NCBI RefSeq assembly: GCF_008728515.1
Contig: NC_044978.1
Coordinates: 148,238,262-148,302,261 of the forward strand
DNA from: Papio anubis
Taxonomy: Eukaryota; Chordata; Mammalia; Primates; Cercopithecidae
Direction: 5' to 3'
Length of the DNA stretch: 64,000 bases
Shown: piece by piece, positions 11,283-20,180 of the stretch
How positions within the stretch are numbered: the stretch's first letter is position 1
How the letters are laid out: each line of letters opens with the position of its first letter
Notes under the pieces: generated by a model
The model's input: the letters and a program-made list of their open reading frames with translations, nothing else
Database searches by the model: none
What the model was told of the DNA's origin: nothing
Made by a program: the position numbers and the translations under genes

Positions 11283-11782
11283 GTAATAGATTGAATTATT
11301 GTTCACAGCTATTTACTATCCCCTTGTGATGGGAATATAATGGGAATTATATAACCACACTCTTTACTGTGTGGGTTTGCTATGTCTCCTAGTGGAACAG
11401 ACAGGGTACACAGCCTAATGTGGGGCTGTTTTCTTCTAGAGTTTATAGCTTTAAGTTTTACATTTAGGTTTTTGCTTGCTTTGGCTAGTGGAATGTTAGC
11501 AAATATGATGCAAGCAGAGGCTTTTCCTGTACCTTTACGGCTTGGTTCGGCCTCTTAAGTTTCTAAACCCACCATGAGAAGTATATGCCTCTGCTGATTC
11601 CATAATGAGAGACTCAGACAGCAGACCTGAACCCCAACTCCATAACTGAAATAGAGCTATGAATACAATCCACAGGTCCATGACCCACTGACTCTTGAGA
11701 AAACTAAATGCTTGATGTAAGCCACTAAGATTTTTAGAGTTGTTTGTTATACACTATTATCAGAGCAATAGCTGACTAACAC
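11283..11782 (+). mobile_element. old interspersed repeat, same family as 38827-39228
   Basis: It starts 'agattgaattattgttcac' and ends 'taagccactaagat ... gttgtttgttatacac ... tgactaacac'. The copy at 38827-39228 has the same head ('agattgaattatcatttc') and tail ('gaggttgtttgttacacag ... taactgacta'). I cannot give the family name. A 47-bp foreign patch sits at 11427-11473. Confidence 0.6.
11427..11473 (+). repeat. 47-bp patch copied from the nearby L1
   Basis: It differs at one position from 9024-9070, the L1 at 7420-9180. The flanking bases belong to a different repeat and do not match. Confidence 0.85.
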
Positions 11783-11835
11783 ATATCCTTCAAAGAAAAG
11801 GATATGGCCACAGTAACTGATGTATATAAGCCATG

Positions 11836-11839
11836 AAGT
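11836..11839. repeat. provirus target-site duplication AAGT (3' side)
   Basis: AAGT abuts the 3' LTR end and matches the AAGT at 20167-20170. A 4-bp duplication is usual for ERV9. Confidence 0.85.
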
Positions 11840-12092
11840 TGTGTCCAGAATTGGTGGATTCTTGGTCTCACTGACTTCAAGAATGAATCCGGGGACCCTC
11901 GTGGTGAGGGTTACAGTTCTTAAGGATGGTGTGTCCAGAGTTTGTTCCTTTTGATGTTCAAACGTATTTGAAGTTTCTTCCTTCTGGTGGGTTTGTGGTC
12001 TCGCTGGCCTCAGAAGTGAAGCCGCAGACCTTCGCAGTGAGTGTTACAGCTTTTAAAGGCAGTGCAGTCCCAAAAAGTGAGCAGCAGCAAGA

Positions 12093-12098
12093 TTTATT
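12093..12098 (-). terminator. 3' LTR polyadenylation hexamer AATAAA
   Basis: The hexamer is intact here. The corresponding site in the 5' LTR (19612-19617) reads AGTAAA. Confidence 0.85.
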
Positions 12099-12143
12099 GC
12101 AAGGGGACCAGAGCAGGTTGCCACTGCTGACTCAGGCAGCCTG

Positions 12144-12464
12144 CTTTTATTCCCTTTTCTGACCCCACCCACATCCTGCTGATTGGTCAGTTTTACAGAG
12201 AGCTGATTGGTCCATTTTGACAGGGCACTGATTGGTGCATTTACAATCCCTGAGCTAGACACAGAGTGCTGATTGGTGCATTTACAATCCTCTAGCTAGA
12301 CATAAAAGTTCTCCAAGTCCCCACTAGATTAACTAGGCACAGAGCACTGATTGGTGCATTTACAAACCTTGAGCTAGACACAGAGTGCCGATTGGTGCAT
12401 TTACAATCCTCTGGCTAGACATAAAAGTTCTCCAAGTCCCCACCCGACTCAGGAGCCCAATTGG
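12144..12464 (-). promoter_or_regulatory. LTR12 U3 core promoter with CCAAT array
   Basis: Seven CCAAT boxes within 283 bp precede a TATA-like AATAAAAG on the minus strand. LTR12 arrays of this kind are known to bind NF-Y and to serve as promoters or enhancers in germline and transformed cells. Activity of this copy is inferred. Confidence 0.75.
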
Positions 12465-13084
12465 CTTCCCCTAGTGGATCTCGTGCCAGGGCTGTGGGCA
12501 GAACTGCCCGGAACTGCCCGGAACTGCCCGCTGGTCCCACCACACACACTCCTCAGCCCTTGGGCGGTAGATGAGATGGGATGCAGGGGAGCAGGGGATG
12601 GCACCCGTCAGGGAGGCTGGGGCCATGTGGGAGCCCACCAGTGGGGGGATCGGGCCTGGTGGGCTGCAGGTCCAGAGCCCTGCTCTGCGGGGAGGCAGCT
12701 GAGGCCCCGTGAGAATCTGAGCAAGGCGCAGGTGGGCAGGCAGTACTGGGAAACCCAGCACACCCTCTGCAGCTGCTAAGCCCCTCACTGCCTGGGGCTG
12801 CGGCACCGGCTGGCCACTCTTGAGTGCAGGGCCCGCCCACCAAGCCCACACCCACCTGGAACTCACGCTGGCCCCTGAGCGCTGCATGCAGCCCCAGTTC
12901 CCACCCTCCCCTCCACATCTCCCTGCAAGCAGAGGGAGCCAGCTCCGGCCTCAGCCAGCCCAGGGAGGGGCTCCCACAGTGCAGCAGCAGGCTGAAGGGC
13001 TCCTCAAGAGTGACCAGAGTGGACGCCAAGGCCGAGGAGGCACTGAGAGTGAGTGAGGGCCGCCAGCACGTTGTCATCTCTCAA

Positions 13085-13097
13085 TCCCCCCTCTAAA
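13085..13097 (-). promoter_or_regulatory. polypurine tract
   Basis: The minus strand has a purine run (AGAGGGGGG) directly before the TG of U3, the plus-strand DNA primer site of retroviruses. Confidence 0.85.
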
Positions 13098-13253
13098 GAG
13101 GACACCCCAACTGCTGTTGGGAATTTGGCCAATGACCGCTCTAGCTACCTCCTGCTGGATAGGGGCAATGAAGGGGCCCTGCAGTTGCAGTGTGTCCTCC
13201 AGAGGGGAGCTGTCTAGGCCAGTGAAAGTGCCAGTGGCTCGGTCCAGGGGTCC

Positions 13254-14141
13254 TCAGTAGAAGTTGTTAGTTGAACTCATTTGGGGTTCCATTTGTAAGA
13301 CCATCTGTAGCTTGATGGCCTCAATTCTAGAGGAAACAAATTTGACAAGAAGGTTAAAAATACAGGATCCAAAGGCGAGTAACAGCAAGATGGCTGCCAC
13401 AGGACCTAGAAAGGGGAGAAGCCATGTTGCCCAACTCCAGAAGTTGGTATCAGAGTTTGAAAGGCACTGTCTGATTTCAGAAGCCTTTTCCTGTAAACGC
13501 TGGGTGGCATCTCGTACTGTCCCTGACTGGTTAGTGTAAAAACAACACTCTTCCCCTAACAAGGCGCAGAGTCCTCCTTTCTCAGTAGTGAGGAGGTCTA
13601 GGCCTCGGCGGTTTTGGAGAGTCACTGCTGCCAAAGAGTCTATTTGGGATTGTAAAGTAAGGATAGATTTCGTTATCTCTTGCAAACTGTCTGAGAAATC
13701 TTTTGAGAGTGTGTGGTAGTAGGATAATGCAGTAGATAAACTGACTATTCTGGTTCCTGTAGCAGCAGCCATTCCTAACCCTATAAGTAGGGGTATTAGT
13801 TGTATGGCCCTGTGCTGACTGACTTGAGCTTTGAAGGGTACCGATAGGGTCTGATTTCCTGGGGCAATATTAATGTTGGGACTTAGAAAGACTAAGGTGC
13901 AGATGCCAGTCCAGTTAGTGCGGAGGCAGATATAGGTCAACATTCCACATAAGAAGAATATACCTTGGCTAGGTAGGTAGAACTTTACCCTTGCTTTTAA
14001 AGGAATAGGGTACACTGTTTTTTCTTTACTACATCCATCTCTCTTTCTCTTTGACTTCTCCTTTGTCTCTCTCTTTCTCTCTGACTCCCTCTTTGTCTCT
14101 CTCTCTTTCCTTTCTGCTGGTCTTTCCCTGCTGCCAGCCAC
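13254..14141 (-). pseudogene. ERV9 env remnant: open TM-subunit frame, SU deleted
   Basis: A 295-codon uninterrupted frame. Residues 5-36 are R/E/K-rich and come from a GA simple-repeat junction, so they are not envelope sequence. Residues of about 43-111 are the C-terminal end of SU. The SU/TM junction reads VSQHR, without the basic cleavage motif usual at this site. Residues 112-132 form the hydrophobic, G/A-rich fusion-peptide region. A heptad-like helix follows, then the conserved gammaretroviral TM region at about 176-200 with the CX6CC motif (C192, C199, C200). The membrane span is about 238-262, and a tail of about 33 residues ends at 295. No signal peptide and no receptor-binding domain remain. 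The 5' LTR promoter and most of SU are lost, so a working envelope is not expected. The conspicuous point is that the TM half has stayed open. Confidence 0.9.
14035..14135 (-). repeat. GA-rich simple repeat at the pol/env junction
   Basis: The plus strand shows runs of CTCTTTCT/TTTGTCTC. The tract joins RNase H-derived sequence directly to the end of SU, where integrase and most of env should lie. Confidence 0.85.
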
Positions 14142-14179
14142 TTATGCTGCTGTTCTCTCCTCTCCCTCTCCTTTTTGAT

Positions 14180-14965
14180 GGCTTCGGCAGTGTAAGACTG
14201 CCACCTCCTTGGGTTTTTGCACTGCGTGCAATAACTCCATGATTTCCTTGTGGTATTTAATGGGGGTTCCCCAAGAGATGAGGAACTCCCTTTCTTTCCA
14301 TATTGCAGCATGGGCATGTGGATTAGATAAGCATACTTGCTCTCTGTATACACATTTATTCTTTTTCCCTTTCCCAGTTCTAAGGCTTGGGTAAGTGCCA
14401 CTAGTTCTGCTAACTGGGCACTGGTCCCTGGGGGAAGAGGCTTACTTTCAAGTACAGTTACATCACTAACTATGGCATAACCTGCCCTTTGTATCCCATT
14501 TTCCACAAATGAACTTCCATCAGTATATAGGTTAAGGTCAGGATTCGCTAAGGGGACTTCTAAGAGATTATCTCGGGCGGCATAAGTCTGGACTATAATT
14601 TGGTGGCAGTCATGCTCAATTGGTTCCCCATCCTCTGGGAGAAAAGTGGCAGGGTTGAGGGCCACACACGTAAGTATTTGAAGCACCAGTCCCTCAAGGA
14701 GTAGCGCCTGGTATCTTAGCAGGCGGTTGTCTGATAGCCATAAACTTCCTCTGGCTCCTACTATGCCATTTACATCATGAGTAGTCCAAACAGTGAGATC
14801 CTTTGCTTGTATTATTTTGATAGCCTCTGACACTAAGATGGCCACCGCCGCAACTACCCGTAAACAGTGAGGCCAGCCTTTTGCTACTACATCAATTTCC
14901 TTACTTAGGTATGCCACTGGTTGCTGGGTTGTCCCACGAGTCTGAGTAAGGACTCCAAGAGCCAT
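14180..14965 (-). pseudogene. ERV9 pol: RT connection and RNase H remnant
   Basis: Part of a 322-codon open frame (14965-13997). Residues 1-100 are the RT connection domain ('QQPVAYLSKEID'). RNase H begins near residue 144: TDGSS gives the first acidic residue (D149) and QLAEL the second (E187). The third, normally D in a YTDSKYA-type motif, is E208 here (YTESKYA). After about residue 216 the frame departs from the family, indicating a frameshift. The rest of the open frame is shifted pol and GA repeat. RNase H degrades RNA in RNA:DNA hybrids during reverse transcription; this copy is unlikely to be active. Confidence 0.85.
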
Positions 14966-15897
14966 CCCTGCTCTCTCTGTGACATATAAAGAGAACTTTT
15001 GTCCTGTGGAAAAGCCTAAAGCTGGAGCTTGTATTAGGTCCTGCTTTAAGGTTTTGAAGGCTGTTTCTGCCTCTGGTTCCCATTCTACTAGATGAATATT
15101 TGCCCTCGGGTTTCCTTGATTAGAGTATAGAGGGGCCTGGCTATCTCACTGTATCTGGGGATCCATAGTCAGCAAAAGCCAGTAATTCCAAGGAATCCCC
15201 GCAACTGTTTTAATGTCTTAGGGTGAGGATAAGCCAGTATAGGCTGTATTCATTCCTTGCTGAGGGCCCTGGTCCCTCTGGCTAAGATTAGGGCTAGATA
15301 TTTGACCTGCTGTAGGCAAAGCTGGGCCTTTGACCTAGACCCCTTGTACCCTTGATTAGCTGTAAAGTTCAAGAGATCTAGAGTAGCCTGCTGGCATGAG
15401 GCTTCTGAACTGGTAGCCAAAAGTAAATCACCCACATACTGAAGGACCAGAGTGACTGGACTTGAGAAGTGACCTAGATCTTGGGCCAGTGCCTGACCAA
15501 ACAGATGAGGGCTATCCCTAAACCCTTGGGGCAAGACCGTCCAGATAAGATGGGACATGTGGTCTGTGGGATCCTCAAAGGCAAAGAGAAACTGGGAGTC
15601 AGAGTGCAGGGCAACACAGAAAAAGGCATCCCTGAGGTCCAGAACAGTGAACCATTCTGCTTCCTCTGATATTTGAAAGAGCAAGGTGTAGGGGTTGGGT
15701 ACAACTGGATATAGAGGAATAACTGCCTCAATGGTGAGTCTAAGATCTTGTACTAGTCTCCACTGACCGTTTGGTTTTTGTACTCCTAGAATTGGGGTGT
15801 TGCAGGGACTGCTGCATTTCCTTACTAAGCCTTGAACTTTTAAATGTTTAACAATATCATGTAATCCTTTATGAGCTTCAGGCCTTAAGGGATATCA
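14966..15897 (-). pseudogene. ERV9 pol: reverse transcriptase, broken
   Basis: The RT frame continues from pro through a TGA at 15895-15897 and reaches a second TGA at 15250-15252. A further in-frame TGA and a 1-bp frameshift follow at about 15100-15170, where translation moves to the RNase H frame. Visible motifs in the 145-codon open part are motif A (FTVLDLRDAFF, catalytic D intact), the LPQGF motif and the active-site box. That box reads YVGD: GGT at 15430-15432 replaces the first catalytic Asp of the YVDD-type box known from this group. The enzyme would be inactive even without the stops. Confidence 0.92.
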
Positions 15898-16330
15898 CCT
15901 TTGATAAGGAATAGTGGTGGGGTCTTTTAACCTGATTTGGACTGGGTGAGCATTTTTTGCCCTTCCAAATTGTCCTTCCAATGCCCAGACTTCAGGGTTG
16001 ATTCCCTCTTCAAGTAGGGAACAACAAATGGGTAACTTGTTCCCCATATTAATGTAGACAATAGCTCCAGCCTTGGCTAATATATCCCTCCCTAATAGGG
16101 GTGTGGGACTTTCAGGCATAACAAGAAAGGCATGTGAAAAGAGCAAAGTCTCTCAACTACAACTGAGGAGGTGGGAGAAATACCTGGTTACAGGCTGTCC
16201 CAGAATTCCTCGGATGGTAACAGACCTTGAGGATAGTCATCCAGGACAGGAGGTTGATACTGAGAAGGCCGCGCCAGTGTCCAGGAGGAAGTCAATTTCA
16301 TAGCCCTCAATGGTTAAACGTACTGGGGCT
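15898..16330 (-). pseudogene. ERV9 protease, broken
   Basis: The aspartic-protease triad DTG is encoded at 16273-16281 in the context FLLDTGA. The flap-to-C-terminal motif LLGRDIL lies in the 84-codon segment 15895-16146, which runs into the RT N-terminus (TTIPYQR). Two in-frame TGA codons separate the active site from LLGRDIL. Retroviral protease matures Gag and Pol; this copy cannot make a complete enzyme. Confidence 0.88.
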
Positions 16331-16390
16331 CAGTGAGGGTGATGACATGAGCTGGCACTTGCCCCAGGCACCCTTAGTCCTGTTGTTGGA

Positions 16391-17973
16391 TCATCTGGTT
16401 AGGGGCTTCTGACCCAGAGAACCTTCACCTCTGGGGCAGTGCACCTTCCAGTGATTGCCTCGGCATAGTGGACATGGACGAGGGAGCAGCTTGTTTCTCA
16501 TTAGATGATCTTTCTTAAAGTGTCCTTGCAAACCACACTGATAACAAGCCCTACCGGGTGATTGGCCTGCTCCATTTTCTGTCCTCTCTGAACCACCAAG
16601 GTTTGTTTGTCTGAGAGCCATGACTAAGGCTGCAGCCTTTCTCTGATCTTGCTTTTCCTTTTGGGCCTGTTCCTCTTGGTCCCTATTATGGAACACCAAG
16701 GTTTCCAGGTATTTCCAAATTTTGTTCAGGGCCCAGGACTTGCTTTTGGAGCTTTCTGCTGATATCTGCGACTGATTGGGTAATAAACTTAACTTTTAGA
16801 ATCAATTGACCCTCAAGTGATTCGGGTGACAGGGGAGTATATTTTCTTAAGGTCTCCCGTAGCTGCTCGAGGAAGGCAGCAGGATTTTCTTCCTTTCCCT
16901 GAGTTATGGTGGACAACATTGCATAATTCATGGGCTTTTTCCTAATTCTCCTTAGTCCTTCTAGAACACAGGTCAACAAATGTTTACAACTCCAGTCCCC
17001 ATGATCTCAGTCAAGGTCCCAGTGGGGATCCATACTGGGGCTGGCTTGCTGACTGGTAGGGAATTTGTCCCTTTCTTCGGCTGTTATTCTATCATTTATT
17101 TGACTAAGATACCAAGTATCTCCAAACTCTCGGGCTGCAGCTAAAGCCACATTCTTTTCTTTAAAGGCCAGGGTTTGATTTAACAGTAGCATGACATCGC
17201 TCCAAGCAAGGTCGAAGGTTTGCCCTAGACCCTGTAGGACATCTGTGTACCTATCAGGATCATCTGAAAACTTCCCCAGGTCTGCCTTGATCTGTTTTAA
17301 ATCAGAGCGGGAGAAGGGGACATGTACCTGGGTTGGGCCAAATTCTCCTCCCCCTACAGCTTGAAGGGGACATTTGACCTACTGTAGGCAAAGTTGGGCC
17401 TTTGACCTAGACACTTTGTACCGTTGATTAGCTAGAAAGTTCAAGAGATCTAGAGTAGCCTGCTGGCATGAGCTGGTCTGAGGAGGGATCCTAAAATTCC
17501 AGATAGTCCCCCCTACAACGGGGCATTGGGCAAAAATTATAATAACTGATAGCCTGGGGTGGGGGCGGGGTTGTGATCCTTTTGAGATTTCTTTGCTTAT
17601 TTTCTTCTGGGCAGGGGAGATTAGAGGAGGATTATCATTAATAGGAAGGGGAGCTGAGAGGTCCTCCTGTGGGATATAAATTGCAAGCTTTGCATAGTTG
17701 CATATTCTCCTTCAATGAAAAGAAAGCTTGGACATAAGGTATTTCACTCCATTTGCCTTCCCTCTTACAGAAAAGGTCAAGCTGCAGGATAGTATTGTAA
17801 TTTGTACTTTCCTCAGGTGGCCATTTTTCCACATTAGAGAGAGAATATTGGGGCCAAGCCACAGTGCAGAAAAAAATGAGCCGCCTCTTTTTCAGGGTTT
17901 GTGGGTTAAATTGGTCCCAATGGCTTAGGATGCATTTCAAAGGTGAGCCTGTTGATGCCTGAGTGTTTCCCAT
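16391..17973 (-). pseudogene. ERV9 gag, broken and mosaic
   Basis: The likely start is ATG at 17971-17973: MGNTQAST has the N-terminal glycine of a myristoylated matrix protein. Matrix runs to a stop at about 17638. Then come displaced copies of leader and RT sequence (17558-17373). Capsid resumes at about 17370 and is open except for a TGA at 17007-17009. It contains the major homology region (QGKEENPAAFLEQLRE) near 16900. A frameshift near 16700-16740 moves to the nucleocapsid frame, which ends at a TGA at 16391-16393. Nucleocapsid has two zinc-knuckle sequences. The first reads CX2CX4HX4H, its last Cys replaced by His; the second is CX2CX3HX4C. Gag is the virion structural polyprotein. This copy is multiply disabled. 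Confidence 0.92.
17373..17558 (-). repeat. displaced RT and leader copies inside gag
   Basis: 17373-17472 matches the RT segment 15301-15400 (about 92% by eye, same strand). 17476-17542 matches the leader segment 18563-18628 almost base for base, with a weaker extension to about 17558. Neither piece belongs between matrix and capsid. Confidence 0.88.
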
Positions 17974-18016
17974 CTGAAAGACAAAACCGCCCATGGTTTT
18001 GGTTTGTTTGTTTCTA

Positions 18017-18176
18017 CCCCTGCCCAAGAACCCACAACGGTCCCTGGACCCTGCTGATCGGAATAGCTGCACTCACCGATGCAGCAGCAGAAACAACCCC
18101 TGCCCAGGAACCTGCAGCAGTCCCTGGACCCTGCTGATCGGAATAGCTGCACTCACCGACGCAGCAGCAGAAACAC
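18017..18176. repeat. 2 x 80-bp tandem duplication in the leader
   Basis: Units start at 18017 and 18097 ('cccctgccca'). They share 'tccctggaccctgctgatcg' and 'gaatagctgcactcaccga', and end 'gcagcagcagaaaca'. Confidence 0.92.
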
Positions 18177-18182
18177 TAGTTT

Positions 18183-18340
18183 TCCTCCCAGACCACAAGA
18201 AGGACCAAGGAAGGTCAGATTTAGTGGCCCTTACCAATGCATTCTTGAAAACCTGCACCCCTGCCTGTCCTCCTAGACCACAAGGAGGACCAAGAAAAAA
18301 CGGATTTAGTGGCTCTTACCGACGCATTCTCGAAAACCTG
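18183..18340. repeat. 85-bp-period tandem duplication in the leader
   Basis: Units start at 18183 and 18268 (tcctcc[ct]agaccacaag) and share 'ggatttagtgg' and 'gaaaacctg' with scattered differences. The second unit ends at 18340. Confidence 0.88.
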
Positions 18341-19235
18341 TTAGAGTCCTAAGCTTCACCAGTTAGTATTGGGACCTTGCTTGTGTCCTATAAAGATGTT
18401 ATGCCCCAAAAATGAGGTGGAGGGACATGCCCTGAGGGAGGGAAGGGATCTCCAGGATTGGAATAGTGATGCTTTTTGTCCACACTTATATGAATAGGAA
18501 GGATACAATTTCTGAGGCTCTGCATATCCTAGCTTCAGTAATAGCTTTTGTTAGGCCTGCTTGTCTGAGGAGTGATCCTAAAATTCCAGATAGTCCCCCC
18601 TACAATGGGGCTTTGGGCAAAAATTATGTCTTTCTGATTGGTGAGCCTGGGTGCCTAAAGAAGGAAATAGAGTCCTGGAGTATATACTAGAAATCATTCT
18701 TATAGGAGAAACTAGAAAAGCACCAGAGACGGGGAGTGATTTATAGAAGTGGGACTAGCCTTGGAGAAGAGAGGCGAGAGGAAGTTTGTCTGGCAAGCAT
18801 TAGGACCCAGGGGGCAAGGGTCAGGATAGATAGGATAGATGGGCAAGTCTTGCTTGGGTGGCATGCCTTTGAGAGTTCTACTCATGACCACAGGGTCAAC
18901 CAACTTGTTGTCGGGACCCTGGAGCTGAATGGCTTTCCTCTCTGTCGACCCTCGGCTCAGCCCAGAAGTACAGGAAAAGCGGAAGCTGGTTCCAGGCAAA
19001 CCAATGCTCCCAACTCCGAAGAGTCAGGGGTTGTTAGAGAGCCCTTTCCCAGAAAGTCTGACACCCATGTCTTTAGTCCAGCAGCTGTACTAGTCGCTTT
19101 TAACTGGCCTACAGGTGCCCGGTATTTACCCCTGAATTCTAAGGAAAAATAGGACAGAATAGCAAGCAAAAGGGGTCTGATGGTACTCACCGCTTGGCGA
19201 TAGGCAATTGTCTCACAGCTTGGTGATAGGTGATG

Positions 19236-19253
19236 GTCCCTTCATGGTTACCA
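19236..19253 (-). promoter_or_regulatory. primer-binding site, tRNA-Arg type
   Basis: The minus strand reads TGGTAACCATGAAGGGAC, three bases below the 5' LTR. From memory it matches the 3' end of a tRNA-Arg at 15 of 18 positions. The three differences are C>T or G>A changes. ERV9 is known to use tRNA-Arg. Confidence 0.8.
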
Positions 19254-19256
19254 AAA

Positions 19257-20166
19257 TGTGTCTGGAATTGGTGAGTTCTTGGTCTCACTGACTTCAAGAA
19301 TGAAGCCGCGGAACCTCGCGGTGAGTGTTACAGTCCTTAAAGATGGTGTGCCCAGAGTGTTTTCCTTCTGATGTTCGGACATGTTTGGAGCTTCTTCTTT
19401 CTGGTGGGTTTGTGGTCTCGCTGGCTTCAGGAGTGAAGCCACGGACCTTCGCAGTGAGTGTTACAGCTCTTAAGGTGGTGTGTCTGGAGTTGTTCATTCC
19501 TCCCAGTGGGTTCGTGGTCTCACTGGCTTCAGGAGTGAAGCTGCAGACCTTCGTGGTGAGTGTTACAGCTCATAAAGGCAGTGCAGACCCAAAGAGTGAG
19601 CAGCAGCAAGATTTACTGCAAAGAGCAAAAGAACAAAGCTTCCACAGTATGAAAGCAGGGAGCGGCGCCTGTTGGGGAGGCTTGGGCCACACAGGAGCCC
19701 ACCAGTGGAGGGGCTCGGGCATGGTGGGCTGCAAGTCCAGAGCTCTGCCCGGCGGGGAGATGGCTGAGGCCTGGCGAGAATTTGAGCAAGGCGCAAGCAG
19801 GCCGGCAGTGCTGTGGGACCCCGCACACCCTCCGCAGCTGCTGGCCCAGGTGCTAAGCCCCTCACTGCCCAGGGCTGGTGGCACCAGCCCACCATTCTGA
19901 GTGCGGGGCCTGCCCGCCGAGCTTGCACCCACCCAGAACTCACACTGGCCCACAAGTGCTGCACGCAGCCCTGGTTCCCGCCCACACCTCTCCCTCCACA
20001 TCTCCCTGCCAGCAGAGGGAGCTGGCTCCTGCCTCGGTCAGCCCAGAGAGGGGCTCCCACAGTGCAGTGGTGGGTTGAAGGGCTCCTCAAGTGTGGCCAG
20101 AGTGGACGGTGAGGCTGAGGAGGCGCTGAGAGCGAGTGAGGGCCACCAGCACGTTGTCACCTCTCA
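19257..20166 (-). mobile_element. 5' LTR (LTR12), core promoter deleted
   Basis: 910 bp, TG...CA. U5 has three copies of the 'gtgagtgttacag' repeat unit, against two in the 3' LTR. The sequence jumps from R ('gcttccacagtatgaaa', about 19650) straight into mid-U3 ('gcagggagcggcgcc'). The stretch corresponding to the TATA-like box and all seven CCAAT boxes of the 3' LTR is absent. The poly(A) hexamer reads AGTAAA (complement of 19612-19617). Confidence 0.95.
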
Positions 20167-20170
20167 AAGT
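20167..20170. repeat. provirus target-site duplication AAGT (5' side)
   Basis: AAGT directly follows the 5' LTR end and pairs with 11836-11839. Confidence 0.85.
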
Positions 20171-20180
20171 GAGAGTCCTA

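Larger units (their letters stand above)
11840..13083 (-). mobile_element. 3' LTR (LTR12), promoter elements retained
   Basis: 1244 bp bounded by TG...CA (minus strand starts TGAGAGATGACA). On the plus strand CCAAT boxes appear as ATTGG at 12182, 12206, 12231, 12272, 12350, 12391 and 12460, the NF-Y-type array known from LTR12. A TATA-like AATAAAAG complements 12144-12151 and the poly(A) signal AATAAA complements 12093-12098. Relative to the 5' LTR it lacks one U5 repeat unit and about 35 bp of R. Transcription from it would run leftward out of the provirus. Open frames inside it (for example 12553-13077) are GC-rich LTR translations and not genes. Confidence 0.95.
17974..19235 (-). other. 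ERV9 leader (5' untranslated region)
   Basis: 1.26 kb between PBS and gag ATG. It carries two short tandem duplications (18017-18176 and 18183-18340) and the parent of the displaced gag copy (18563-18650). A splice donor and packaging signal are expected here by family, but I cannot pinpoint them. Confidence 0.75.
11840..20166 (-). mobile_element. HERV-9 (ERV9/LTR12) provirus, defective
   Basis: An 8.3-kb gammaretrovirus-like endogenous provirus integrated in minus orientation. In transcriptional order (high to low coordinate) it has: 5' LTR (20166-19257), tRNA-Arg-type PBS, a leader of about 1.26 kb, gag (from 17973), pro, RT, RNase H, a GA-rich junction, env TM, polypurine tract and 3' LTR (13083-11840). 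Both LTRs match the LTR12 family, with CCAAT repeats in U3 and short repeats in U5. The 4-bp direct repeats outside the LTRs match, so this is one integration. Integrase and most of SU are missing, and gag-pro-pol has nonsense codons and frameshifts. It cannot encode a full virus. Confidence 0.95.

Noticed and set aside
12471..13096. Overlapping GC-rich open frames up to 174 codons in three or more phases
   Set aside because: They lie in the LTR12 U3, which is non-coding; the same frames recur in the 5' LTR at 19563-20248.
17638..18072. Start of gag at the first ATG (18072) of the 144-codon frame
   Set aside because: The first 33 codons come from leader tandem repeats; the MGN start at 17971-17973 fits a myristoylated matrix protein better.
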